Origin: Candidatus Corynebacterium faecigallinarum
GTDB taxonomy: Bacteria > Actinomycetota > Actinomycetes > Mycobacteriales > Mycobacteriaceae
Length of the DNA stretch: 64,000 nt
Assembly: GCA_019120175.1 (NCBI GenBank)
Contig: DWVP01000019.1
Location: 62,001-126,000 of the forward strand
Direction: 5' to 3'
How positions within the stretch are numbered: the stretch's first letter is position 1; the number at the start of each line of letters is the position of its first letter. Made by a program: the position numbers and the translations under genes. Below are positions 19,834-28,297 of the stretch, in pieces. The notes beneath the pieces were generated by a model that saw only the letters and a list, made by a program, of their open reading frames with translations, was not told the DNA's origin and did not search any database.

Positions 19834-19904
19834 GGTGACGTTCCTTTCCTAGGGTAACTCTACTGTAAAACACAGGTTCGGGGCTGTGCAGGAAATCTCC
19901 CCGC

Positions 19905-20713
19905 TCACTCCGTGCCGGTCACTCCCGGCCAGTAGTGGGAGTCCGGCACCGCGCGGGCGCCGAAGATCGCCTGGCCCACCCGCACGCAGGTCGAGCCCTC
20001 CTCCACGGCGATCTCGTAGTCGCCGGACATGCCCATCGACAGCTTGCCGCCGCCTGTGCCGACTGTGCCGCCCAGCAGTTCCGGGGTGGACACCATGATC
20101 CGGTCGCGCAACTCCCGCAACCGCACGAAACAGGCCCGCACCAACTCAGTGTCGTCACTGAATACCGCCAGGGTCATCAGTCCGCGGACGTGCAGCCGGG
20201 GGAACTCGGTGAGCTGGGTGAGGAAGTCGGCGACGTCGTCGGGTGACAGCCCGTACTTCTGTGGTTCGTCGGACGTGTGACCTGGACGTAGACGTCCAGC
20301 TCGCGGTCGGCGGTCTCCAGGCGTCGCTGCAGGGCGGACGCGGCGCGCAGGTTGTCCAGCGCCTGGAATTCGGCGGCGTGGGCGGCGACGTCGCGGGCCT
20401 TGTTCGTCTGCAGGTGCCCGATGACCACCCAGTCGACATCCAGGTCCGCGAGGTTCGTGGACTTCCGGGTGGCCTCCTGCACCTTGTTCTCGCCGAGGCG
20501 GGTGCAGCCAGCCTCGGCGGCGAGACGGATCCGGTCCTCCGGGACGGTCTTGCTCACCGGAAGCAGCTCGATCTCGGCCGGGTCCCGACCGGCGCGGACT
20601 GCGGCGGCGTCGATGCGTGTGCGGACCGTGGAAAGGTTCTTCCGGAACTCCTCGACTGTGCCGGCGGTGAGGTAGGTGGAGGCGGTGGCGGTGGTCTGCT
20701 GTTCTGGAGCCAT
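19905..20713 (-). pseudogene. YggS/PROSC-type PLP-binding protein, frameshifted
   Basis: Homologue of the PLP-homeostasis protein YggS (PLPBP), single-domain alanine-racemase fold. The N-terminal part has LLPVSKTV with the PLP Lys, FGENKV-like LGENKVQE, and WVVIGHLQTNK. After ELDVYVQV the frame is lost, and the expected TSDEPQKYGLSPDDVADF continues in another frame to MTLAVFSDD, the phosphate-binding LSMGMSGDYEIAVEEG and IFGAR. One missing base near 20280 (an A in a run resembling GTCAACACG) explains it. TAGACT lies seven bases before the ATG, suggesting a leaderless start. Real decay or a sequencing error are both possible. Confidence 0.85.
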
Positions 20714-20815
20714 GATCTGGAGTCTAACGGGTTTCTCCCTGCTGACGACGTGATCCGTGACCTGTCCTGGGGAAGTTTGGTCCGGTACATGGGCCTGTCG
20801 GCACAGGCTCGATGA

Positions 20816-21298
20816 CTACCCGATGAGCCAGGACCACCAGGAGCTGCGGCTGCGTTCGCCTGGTTCGCGGACGCGGATGGTGATGTCCCCGCCGTAGCTG
20901 CGTCCTTGCAGGACGACGGTGGGGGAGGACGGTCCGATGTTTCGTCCTGGGGCCTCGGTGACGTCCGAGAGGATCCCGGTCATCCGGTTGTCGACCCGTA
21001 TGCCGGGCGGCACCGTGAGGTTGATGGTGCCCAGGTAGGAGGTGACGATGATGGTGGTGACCGGGGCGGAGAGGGTGGCCTGCCTCAGGTCGAGGTTGAT
21101 GTCGGAGGCGACCAGCGTATGTGTCTCACGCTCGGCCAAATGGTAGCCGCCGGCCCGGGTGATCTCGTTGAACCAGATGACGTCGACCAGGTCGGAGAAC
21201 TCGGCCAGGTCGATGCGTCCCTGGCCGACGGCGAGGGTGAGGTCGTCGTTGAGTTGCTGACGGCGGGAGTCGTCGATCCGGTCGGGGAGTTCTGTCAT
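20816..21298 (-). CDS. DUF1707 / LiaF-C-like protein (short paralogue)
   Basis: A 160-aa cytoplasmic protein. Residues 4-50 match the DUF1707 SHOCT-like module (RRQQLNDDLTLAVGQGRIDLAEFSDLVD, quoted in part), followed by a beta-rich C-terminal domain with TINLTVPPGIRV and GGDITIRV, as in the LiaF C-terminal or adhesin-like fold. The internal ATG at MTELPDR is preferred: TGGAG precedes it and the domain starts there. It is the second gene of a tandem pair with the longer paralogue 40 bp upstream. Confidence 0.7.
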   Translation of the reverse strand: MTELPDRIDDSRRQQLNDDLTLAVGQGRIDLAEFSDLVDVIWFNEITRAGGYHLAERETHTLVASDINLDLRQATLSAPVTTIIVTSYLGTINLTVPPGIRVDNRMTGILSDVTEAPGRNIGPSSPTVVLQGRSYGGDITIRVREPGERSRSSWWSWLIG

Positions 21299-21338
21299 GA
21301 CTCCAGGTTTCGTCGGTGGGACGGTGGCCGGTACTGGT

Positions 21339-22127
21339 TCAGCCCTCGGTGAGCCAGCTCCAGAAACTCTGCTTCTCGCCAGGTTCGGCGACCCGGACCC
21401 GCAGGTCACCGAAGGTCGAGCGTCCGGTGAGTACCACCGTCGGAGCGTCCGGGTAGTTCGGGGCCGGCCCGCCCTCACGCTGCGTCACCTTGACGTCCCC
21501 GAACGGAAGTGTCATCTGGTTGACCACCTGCACACCCGGAGGAACGGTGAGCTTCACACTGCCGAAGACCAGACTGACCTGCAGCACGGTGGTGGATGCG
21601 GTCAGCGAGGCCTCCCGCAGATCCAGTGTCAGGTCGCCGAAGACCAGGCTGTAGCCCTGCCGTTCGCCGAGCTGCATGGTGCTCGTGAGTTCGATGTCGC
21701 CGAACCAGGATGACTGGGTCGGCACATGATCATGCGGGACGACGGTGGTGGCCTCGAAGTTGCTGATGGCCGCGGAGAAGGAGCTGATACTGCCCTTGGG
21801 CTTCTTCGCTGGAGGGTTGTCCGTTCCGGATTCTGGTGACGGGCCGGCCTTCTCGGCGAGACGGTCGATCTCGGCGTCATCGGGGGTGGCCGATTTTCCG
21901 GCGATGAGCTGCTCGAGGCGGGCGAAGCGGTCGACATCGGTGACCGACCACACGGCGTCGGTGATCGTGGAGAACTCGCTGAGGTCGATCCGACCCTGAC
22001 CGACGGCGAGGGTGAGTTTCTCGTTGAGGTCCTGGCGGCGGGCATCGTCGATGCGGGCGGGCAGCGGGTTGCCGGGGTCGCTGGCGTTACTGGGGTCGGA
22101 CGGGCCTGTCGGTTCCGGGGTGGTCAT
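21339..22127 (-). CDS. DUF1707 / LiaF-C-like protein (long paralogue)
   Basis: A 262-aa paralogue of the following gene: RIDDARRQDLNEKLTLAVG near residue 25, a central linker of about 60 residues rich in Ser, Pro and Lys, then FGDIELTSTMQLGERQ, GSVKLTVPPGVQV and FGDLRVRVAEPGE. The beta-rich part resembles the C-terminal domain of LiaF-type cell-envelope stress proteins. No membrane helix is seen. TATCCT lies seven bases before the ATG, fitting a leaderless promoter. Confidence 0.7.
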   Translation of the reverse strand: MTTPEPTGPSDPSNASDPGNPLPARIDDARRQDLNEKLTLAVGQGRIDLSEFSTITDAVWSVTDVDRFARLEQLIAGKSATPDDAEIDRLAEKAGPSPESGTDNPPAKKPKGSISSFSAAISNFEATTVVPHDHVPTQSSWFGDIELTSTMQLGERQGYSLVFGDLTLDLREASLTASTTVLQVSLVFGSVKLTVPPGVQVVNQMTLPFGDVKVTQREGGPAPNYPDAPTVVLTGRSTFGDLRVRVAEPGEKQSFWSWLTEG

Positions 22128-22201
22128 ATCGTCGAGGATACTGTGTGGTCCGGACAGGACGTGGCGTCAGGTGTCGGTGTCCTACCGCAGGTGGCGAATG
22201 C

Positions 22202-22226
22202 TGTACCGATCAACTTGATCGGTACA
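22202..22226. promoter_or_regulatory. 25-bp perfect palindrome upstream of the ABC importer
   Basis: Half-site TGTACCGATCAA and its exact reverse complement flank a central C. It lies about 70 bases before the binding-protein start, where a repressor operator would be expected. Perfect symmetry and the TTGATC core suit a LacI-, ROK- or GntR-type regulator. No regulator gene is adjacent. Confidence 0.65.
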
Positions 22227-22294
22227 CAAACGATGAATATGCAGGTCAGATGGCTTGACTTAATCGCTTCAGAGGCCTTGACTGGCACCTTGTG

Positions 22295-23293
22295 ATGTTC
22301 AAGAAGACGCTCAAGACTGTTGCCGCCACGGTGACGGCAGCCCTCGCGGTATCCCTCGCCGCCTGCTCGTCCACCGGTGGTGCGCCACGCGGAAACGGTG
22401 ACGGGGAAGGCGGCGGCACCGTCGACACCCCCCGCTACACCGTCTCCATGGTCAGCCACGGAGCCCCCGGCGACACCTTCTGGGACCTGGTGCGCAAGGG
22501 TGCGGAGGACGCCGCGCAGAAGAACAACATCGAACTTCGCTACGCCTCCGACCCGCAGGCCCCGAACCAGGCGTCCCTGGTGCAGTCCGCCATCGACTCC
22601 GACGTCGACGGCATCGCGGTGACCATGCCCAACGCCAGTGCGATCGGCCCGGTCGCCCAGAAAGCCGTCGACGCCGGCATCCCCGTCGTCGGCCTCAACG
22701 CCGGTATGGACGAGTACCAGGACTACGGTCTCACCGGTTTCTTCGGCCAGGAGGAGGGCGTGGCCGGTGAGCGCGCCGGGGAACGTCTCGAGGACGAGGG
22801 TGCAGACAAGGTGCTCTGCGTCATCCACGAGCAGGGCAACTCCTCCCAGGAGGCCCGGTGCGACGGCATCCGTAAGGGACTGGGCAGCGGCAGCGTCGAG
22901 ATCCTCTACGTCAACGGCCAGGACCTCACCTCGGTGAGCTCCACGGTGCAGTCCAAGCTCACCCAGGACCGGGACATCGACTGGGTCATGGGCCTGGTCA
23001 CCCCGGTGTCCCTCGTCGCCGCCGACGCGGCCGACTCCGCCGGTGTCGACATCCAGGTCGGCACCTTCGACACCAACTCCGAGCTGGTGCCCGCCATCCG
23101 GGACGGCCGGGTCAGCTTCGCCGTCGACCAGCAGCCCTACCTGCAGGGCTACATGGCGGTCGACTCGCTGTGGCTGGCCAAGCGCAACGGCACCACTGTC
23201 GGCGGCGGACGTCCTGTCTACAGTGGGCCCAGCTTCGTCGACGCCGACAACATCGACACCATCGCCGATGCCACGAAGGAGGGACTGCGATGA
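22295..23293 (+). CDS. Sugar-type ABC substrate-binding lipoprotein (CUT2-like)
   Basis: A 332-aa extracytoplasmic binding protein of the ribose/galactose class. Signal peptide with lipobox LAAC near residue 27, a Gly-rich spacer, then YTVSMVSHGAPGDTFWDLV opening the first lobe, GIAVTMPNA, and QPYLQGYMAV in the second. The ligand is likely a monosaccharide or polyol but not readable. ATG (MFKKTLKT) directly follows an alternative GTG; no good ribosome site is seen for either. It is the first gene of a tightly packed run of six, overlapping the permease by ATGA. Confidence 0.85.
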   Translation: MFKKTLKTVAATVTAALAVSLAACSSTGGAPRGNGDGEGGGTVDTPRYTVSMVSHGAPGDTFWDLVRKGAEDAAQKNNIELRYASDPQAPNQASLVQSAIDSDVDGIAVTMPNASAIGPVAQKAVDAGIPVVGLNAGMDEYQDYGLTGFFGQEEGVAGERAGERLEDEGADKVLCVIHEQGNSSQEARCDGIRKGLGSGSVEILYVNGQDLTSVSSTVQSKLTQDRDIDWVMGLVTPVSLVAADAADSAGVDIQVGTFDTNSELVPAIRDGRVSFAVDQQPYLQGYMAVDSLWLAKRNGTTVGGGRPVYSGPSFVDADNIDTIADATKEGLR

Positions 23294-24336
23294 GTAGCCC
23301 GGCCACCGTCCCCGCCGCGGACACCGAGCCGCCACGGACCCGCCAGGGACTCGACAAGCTGCTGCACCGTCCGGAGCTCGCCAGCCTGATCGGCACCATC
23401 GGCGTGTTCGTACTGTTCATGATCGTCGCCCCGAGCTTCCGTTCCATGGACGCTTTCGCCACGGTGCTCTACACGTCCTCCACCTTGGGGATCATCGCCC
23501 TGGCCGTCGGCCTGCTGATGATCGGCGACGAGTTCGACCTGTCCACCGGTGTGGCGGTGACGACCACCGCGCTGGCGGCCACCATGCTGGCCTACAACTT
23601 CCACCTGCAGACCTGGGTCGGCTCCCTGCTCGCCCTGGCGATCGCGCTGGCCATCGGCTTCTTCAACGGGTTCATGGTCACCCGTACCGGCATACCCAGT
23701 TTCCTCATCACCCTGGCGACCTTCCTCATGCTGCAGGGGCTGAACCTGGCGATCACCAAACTGGTCAACGACCAGGTCGCCACCCCGGTCATCTCCGACA
23801 TGCAGGGCTACGAGTTCTGCCGGATGATCTTCGCCGGCTCGGTCGACATCTTCGGGGTCACCGTGAAGGTCACCGTCTTCTGGTGGATCCTCTTCGTCGC
23901 CGTGGCCACCTGGGTGCTGTTCAAGACACGCTTCGGCAACTGGATCTTCGCCGTCGGCGGGGACAAGGAGGCCGCCCGCGCCGTCGGTGTCCCGGTCGAC
24001 CGGGTGAAGATCATCCTGTTCATGACCGTCGCAGCGTCCTGCTGGTTCGTCGGTCAGCACAACCTCTACGAGTTCGACTCCATCCAGGCCGGGCAGGGTG
24101 TGGGCAATGAGTTCCTCTACATCATCGCCGCAGTCGTCGGCGGCTGCGCGATGACCGGTGGTAAGGGCACCGCGATCGGCACGGCACTCGGCGCGCTGAT
24201 CTACGGCATGACCAACCAGGGCATCGTCTACGCCGGCTGGAACCCGGACTGGCTCAAGTTCTTCCTCGGTGCCGTCCTGCTGATGGCTGTGCTGGCGAAC
24301 AACTCCTTCTCGAAGTTCTCGGAGGCCAAGAAATGA
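23290..24336 (+). CDS. ABC permease, RbsC/CUT2 type
   Basis: A 348-aa inner-membrane permease with about eight to ten helices, forming the channel of the importer. Typical RbsC-like features are ALAVGLLMIGDEFDLSTG after the second helix and IGFFNGFMVTRTGIPSFLITL, the conserved loop of the family. The start overlaps the binding-protein stop (ATGA) and its stop overlaps the ATPase start, so the three are translationally coupled. Confidence 0.88.
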   Translation: MSSPATVPAADTEPPRTRQGLDKLLHRPELASLIGTIGVFVLFMIVAPSFRSMDAFATVLYTSSTLGIIALAVGLLMIGDEFDLSTGVAVTTTALAATMLAYNFHLQTWVGSLLALAIALAIGFFNGFMVTRTGIPSFLITLATFLMLQGLNLAITKLVNDQVATPVISDMQGYEFCRMIFAGSVDIFGVTVKVTVFWWILFVAVATWVLFKTRFGNWIFAVGGDKEAARAVGVPVDRVKIILFMTVAASCWFVGQHNLYEFDSIQAGQGVGNEFLYIIAAVVGGCAMTGGKGTAIGTALGALIYGMTNQGIVYAGWNPDWLKFFLGAVLLMAVLANNSFSKFSEAKK

Positions 24337-25136
24337 GCGCCGACATGAGTGCCGACATGAGCGGAGACACGACGGACGCACCGGTGATCGAGCTGCGCGG
24401 GGTGGGCAAGAGCTACGGGTCCTTCCGCGCCCTCGACGACATCTCCCTGTCGGTGCGGCAGGGCCATGTGACCTGCGTGCTCGGCGACAACGGCGCCGGC
24501 AAGTCCACGCTGATCAAGACCCTGGCCGGACTGCACAAACCCACCGACGGGGAGATCCTCGTCGACGGCGAACCGGTGGAGTTCGCCAACCCGCGGGACG
24601 CCCTGGACCACGGCATCGCCACGGTCTACCAGGACCTTGCGGTGGTCGGGCAGATGCCGGTGTGGCGCAACTTCTTCCTCGGCCAGGAACTGACCGGACG
24701 CTTCGGTCGGATGAGGGAGACCGAGATGCGCGAGATCACCCGGGAGCGGCTCACCCGCATGGGCGTTGACCTGCCGGACGTCGGGGTACCCATCGCCTCG
24801 CTCTCCGGTGGGCAGCGTCAGGTCGTCGCCATCGCCCGCGCGGTGTACTTCGGGGCCCGGGTGCTGATCCTGGACGAGCCGACCGCCGCCCTGGGTGTGA
24901 AGCAGTCCGGGATGGTGCTGCGGTTCATCGCCGCCGCCCGGGACGACGGCATCGGTGTCATCCTCATCACCCACAATCCGCACCACGCCCACATGGTCGG
25001 GGACCACTTCATCCTGCTCAACATGGGCCGTGAGGTGCTCGACGCCACCCGGGAGGAGGTCACCCTGGAGGAGCTGACGATGCAGATGGCCGGGGGTGGC
25101 GAACTTGATTCTCTGGCGCATGAGCTCGAACGGTAG
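24333..25136 (+). CDS. ABC ATPase, single-domain CUT2 type
   Basis: Powers the importer. It is 267 aa with one nucleotide-binding domain: Walker A GDNGAGKST, Q-loop YQDLAVV, signature LSGGQRQVVAIARA, Walker B VLILDEPTAALG, and the His switch ITHNPHHA. Most CUT2 ATPases are tandem-duplicated near 500 aa; this is the shorter FrcA-like form. The N-terminus carries a small repeat MSADMSADMSGD. Only 12 bases separate its stop from the next gene, an FHA-like protein. Confidence 0.9.
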   Translation: MSADMSADMSGDTTDAPVIELRGVGKSYGSFRALDDISLSVRQGHVTCVLGDNGAGKSTLIKTLAGLHKPTDGEILVDGEPVEFANPRDALDHGIATVYQDLAVVGQMPVWRNFFLGQELTGRFGRMRETEMREITRERLTRMGVDLPDVGVPIASLSGGQRQVVAIARAVYFGARVLILDEPTAALGVKQSGMVLRFIAAARDDGIGVILITHNPHHAHMVGDHFILLNMGREVLDATREEVTLEELTMQMAGGGELDSLAHELER

Positions 25137-25148
25137 GAGTATGAGCCC

Positions 25149-25823
25149 ATGACGTTTCCTGGCCAGATCCTGATCGACGACCTCATCGGCAACCGTGTCG
25201 CGCTGAATCCGGGGCAGCGGATCACCCTGGGGCGTGCCGCGCAGTTCCCGCTGGCCGCCGACGATGAGTTCATGCACCGGATGTTCCTGCAGTTCTGGGA
25301 CGCCGATGGCACCTGGATGGTCACCAACCTGGGCACCCGGATCACCGCCAGCATCGAGCCCCGGGCGGAGAACTCCTTCAGCCAGCTGCGTCTGGGACCC
25401 GGGGCGACCCTGCCGCTGCCGTTGGGTGAGTCCTCGATGGTCTTCGCCACCTCGTTGACCACCTATGAGCTGGCGTTGACCGTCGCGGCGACGCTGCGTC
25501 CCCCCAGCGGAGGCAGCGCCCCCGTCGGTTCCACCATGACCACAGGTGACTTCATCCCCAACGCCGAGCAGTCGGCACTGCTGCGTGCGCTGGCGTGGCC
25601 GCTGGTGAAGCGTCCGGGCAGTGATCTGTCGGACGTCCCCTCGGTCAAGGAGCTGGAGGAGTCCCTCGGCTGGACACAGAAGAAGGTCAACACCAAGATC
25701 GACTACATCTGTAAGTCGCTGGAGGCCAGCGGTGTGCCGGGGTTCTCCGCGAAAAACGGCAATGCGCCGACCCGGCGCCTGGCACTGGCCAGGTATGCTC
25801 AGGAAAACTACTGGTCTCTGTAG
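25149..25823 (+). CDS. FHA-like plus winged-helix protein next to the kinase
   Basis: A 224-aa cytoplasmic protein not assigned to a named family. Residues about 10-115 look like a forkhead-associated beta-sandwich (ITLGRAAQFPLAADD, then FMHRMFLQFWD and NLGTRITAS). The FHA Gly-Arg and His are kept, but the Ser that binds phosphothreonine is replaced by Phe-Met. Residues about 150-224 look like a small helix-turn-helix (VKELEESLGWTQKKVNTKID). AGGAG lies nine bases before the ATG. It sits between the ABC ATPase and the kinase operon, suggesting a phospho-signalling adaptor or regulator. Confidence 0.55.
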   Translation: MTFPGQILIDDLIGNRVALNPGQRITLGRAAQFPLAADDEFMHRMFLQFWDADGTWMVTNLGTRITASIEPRAENSFSQLRLGPGATLPLPLGESSMVFATSLTTYELALTVAATLRPPSGGSAPVGSTMTTGDFIPNAEQSALLRALAWPLVKRPGSDLSDVPSVKELEESLGWTQKKVNTKIDYICKSLEASGVPGFSAKNGNAPTRRLALARYAQENYWSL

Positions 25824-25838
25824 TCGGAAGGTCCGCAC

Positions 25839-26627
25839 GTGGGCAATAATGAGTGGGGGTCGCCTACCCCGCGCAATAATCCGTGGCTGCCGGACGAGAC
25901 GGCCGTGCAGCCCGTCCCGGACGCTGCTGCGGCCGCTGGAACCCCTGGCGGGGCACCGCAGCGTTCCGGCGGTGGCCGCGGCCCGATCATCACCGTCGCC
26001 CTCATCGCCGTGGTGGTTCTGGTCATTGTGGCCGTGGTCATCTGGGGGATGTTCGGACGCGACGGTGACTCGGACTCCAGCAGCTCCGACGGGGCCGGCG
26101 ACGTCACCTTCGTCCCGGTGCCCGAGTCCGGTGCCGCCGACACGGATGACGAGGACGACACAGATGAGTCGTCGACCTCCTCGGCGTCGCCCTCGGAGCG
26201 TCCTGACGACGACAACGACGATGACGACAATGACGACAACGACGAGGACCGGTTCGGCGGCAGCGGCGACCTCAACGGCGACCGGGTGACCGCCCAGGGG
26301 TTCCCGAACACCCCACGTGCCGCCAACGGCGTCCCCGCCGCCCAGTGTAACGGCGACGACACCTGGATCTTCGCCGGCACCAACGGCGACGACCGGGCGG
26401 TGATCTGCCAGGTCGGTGAGCGGGGTGACTACTACTACCGCGGCTACTACAACGAGGGTGCCGCCGAGCACGACATCGACATGGACCGCGTCGGCAGCGG
26501 GTACTGGGTGACCGAGAAGGTCGGGTCGCTGCGCATCGAGATCACCTCCGACGGCGTCCAGGTGCTGCGGGAGGACGGCAGTGAGCGCTCCGGGCGCGAC
26601 TTCACCTGGAGCGCGGACAACTCATGA
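25839..26627 (+). CDS. Single-pass membrane protein with an exported Cys-pair domain
   Basis: A 262-aa protein: cytoplasmic Pro/Ala-rich N-terminus of about 50 residues, one membrane helix (IITVALIAVVVLVIVAVVIW), a long Ser/Asp-rich linker with Asp runs, then a domain of about 100 residues with QCNGDDTWIFAG and VICQVGERGDYYYR, where two Cys may pair. A homologous domain ends the protein at 29711-30529. The GTG start has GGAAGG six bases upstream. It overlaps the kinase gene by ATGA, so it probably acts with it. No named family recognised. Confidence 0.6.
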   Translation: MGNNEWGSPTPRNNPWLPDETAVQPVPDAAAAAGTPGGAPQRSGGGRGPIITVALIAVVVLVIVAVVIWGMFGRDGDSDSSSSDGAGDVTFVPVPESGAADTDDEDDTDESSTSSASPSERPDDDNDDDDNDDNDEDRFGGSGDLNGDRVTAQGFPNTPRAANGVPAAQCNGDDTWIFAGTNGDDRAVICQVGERGDYYYRGYYNEGAAEHDIDMDRVGSGYWVTEKVGSLRIEITSDGVQVLREDGSERSGRDFTWSADNS

Positions 26628-28153
26628 CGGTTCCCGACGGACAAGCCCAGCTCGCCGAGCTTCTCGAGGAGAAGCACAACCTCTCCCAGCTCAGCCTCAT
26701 CGGCCATGGCGGGATGGGGCACGTCTACCGGGCTTTCGACAATGCGCTGCACCGGTGGGTCGCGGTGAAGGTGATCCGTCCGGAAGCGGTCTCCACCGAC
26801 GACGCCTTCAAGCGGTTCGCCGCCGAGATGCGCACCCTGGCCGGCATCCGGCATTCCGCGGTGATGAACATCCACTATTCCGGACGCAGCAGCGACGCCG
26901 ACGGCTCGTCGACCTACTTCGTCATGGACTACGTGCCCGGCGGTGACCTGGAGAAGGCGATCACCGACCGACGGGCCAGCGAAAACCGCTTCACCGTCGC
27001 CGAGGTGGACTCTGTCCTGCGGCCGGTGGCGCAGGCACTGGACTACCTGCACCACCGGCAGTCCCCGGTGATCCACCGCGATCTCAAGCCGGCGAATATC
27101 CTGCTGCCGGAGGACCCGGGGACCACCTCGGTGCTCACCGACTTCGGTATCAGCATCGCCGGTGAGGACACCCGGATGACCTCCACCGGACTGGTGATCG
27201 GCACCGAGAAGTACATGGCGCCGGAGATTTTCTCGGTGGCCAGCACCTGGGGTGCGCACAAGGTCGACTACAGTCCGGCGACCGACCGTTACGCCCTGGC
27301 GCTGATCGCCGTGGAGATGCTCACCCTCACAGCCTTCCGCGACACGATGAGCCAGCGGGCCTGGCGGGGTGAGCGGACCCTGCCGGCGTTGACCGTCGGC
27401 AACCTGGCGACGCAGGACGCACAGGTCCCCGGTGTGGCCGAGCGGGTCACCGAGGTCTTCGGCGTCGCCCTGAACAATGATCCGGGCAGCCGGTACACCA
27501 GCGCGGTCGCCTTCCTGGATGCCCTGGTTGCAGCGGTGTCCCCGGCGGGCCCGCCGGCGCAGCACACCGCGGCGGCCCCGCGTCCGACAGTGCAGCAGAC
27601 CAGGGTGGCGCCGGTGTCACCGCCGCAGCGTCCGACACCACAGGCGCCACCGGCACAGTCGCGGCGTCGTACCGGACGCAGCGTCGGCATCCTGGTCACC
27701 ATCGTCCTGCTGATCGCCGGTACCGGGCTGCTGGGCGTGCTCGGTTACCAGCAGGTGCTGTACCCGGGGTGGGACTCCCGGGACGCCAGGATGGTCGAGG
27801 CGTTCCCCGATCTCCTGCCGGAGCGACAGAAGCAGGACGGCTGGCGGTCGATGAGCTGTTCGGGGCGCGAACCGTCCGGCGACGAGACTGCCCGGGTGGT
27901 CTGCGCGGATTCCTCGCTGACGATGGTGGTCGTGGACTTCGGCGACAGTGACACGCGGGCCCGTTACGTCTCAGGTGAGGGCACGCCGATGGACTACAAC
28001 GGTTGTGTCATCGATGTCGAGACCGACGGCGACAACATCATGGTCTTTCCCTGGGACAGCGACAAGACCCGCTACGCGATGATCCTGGCCGGCCTTGACG
28101 TTGATACGGCGGACGAGCCCACTGATGTGGTGCAGAACATGCCGGTCTGCTGA
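26624..28153 (+). CDS. Transmembrane Ser/Thr protein kinase (PknB-type)
   Basis: A 509-aa Hanks-type kinase. The catalytic domain spans about residues 24-300: glycine loop IGHGGMGHVY, Lys 49 in VAVKVIRP, HRDLKPAN with Asp 153, DFG at 173, and an activation loop with several Thr (TRMTSTGLVIGT) open to autophosphorylation. A Pro/Gln-rich juxtamembrane segment leads to one membrane helix near 352-375. The exported C-terminal part of about 130 residues has three Cys pairs and no PASTA repeats. Its own overlap with the preceding membrane protein and the near-contiguous ABC genes suggest a sensor kinase linked to solute uptake. Confidence 0.9.
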   Translation: MTVPDGQAQLAELLEEKHNLSQLSLIGHGGMGHVYRAFDNALHRWVAVKVIRPEAVSTDDAFKRFAAEMRTLAGIRHSAVMNIHYSGRSSDADGSSTYFVMDYVPGGDLEKAITDRRASENRFTVAEVDSVLRPVAQALDYLHHRQSPVIHRDLKPANILLPEDPGTTSVLTDFGISIAGEDTRMTSTGLVIGTEKYMAPEIFSVASTWGAHKVDYSPATDRYALALIAVEMLTLTAFRDTMSQRAWRGERTLPALTVGNLATQDAQVPGVAERVTEVFGVALNNDPGSRYTSAVAFLDALVAAVSPAGPPAQHTAAAPRPTVQQTRVAPVSPPQRPTPQAPPAQSRRRTGRSVGILVTIVLLIAGTGLLGVLGYQQVLYPGWDSRDARMVEAFPDLLPERQKQDGWRSMSCSGREPSGDETARVVCADSSLTMVVVDFGDSDTRARYVSGEGTPMDYNGCVIDVETDGDNIMVFPWDSDKTRYAMILAGLDVDTADEPTDVVQNMPVC

Positions 28154-28159
28154 TACACC

Positions 28160-28189
28160 GGCATTCCCCGGTTTGGCATTCTCCGGTTT
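28160..28189. repeat. 15-bp tandem repeat x2
   Basis: GGCATTCYCCGGTTT occurs twice head to tail just after the kinase stop, with one mismatch. It lies in the 144-bp gap before the J-like gene; its role is unknown. Confidence 0.35.
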
Positions 28190-28297
28190 GTCCCCATGTG
28201 CAGCGGCCCTCGAATGTATTAAGGTGCCGGTGAGTCCATCTCACACAAAACCACACCGATTCACCAATACGAGCCACCAACTACGAGGGATGCACCA

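Noticed and set aside
24228..26471. 747-aa minus-strand frame opposite the ABC ATPase and FHA-like genes
   Set aside because: Shadow composition; three genes with motifs and coupled starts lie on the plus strand.
26624..28153. Kinase as a PASTA-type PknB of cell division
   Set aside because: The exported part has paired Cys and no PASTA repeats, and the division-gene neighbours are absent.
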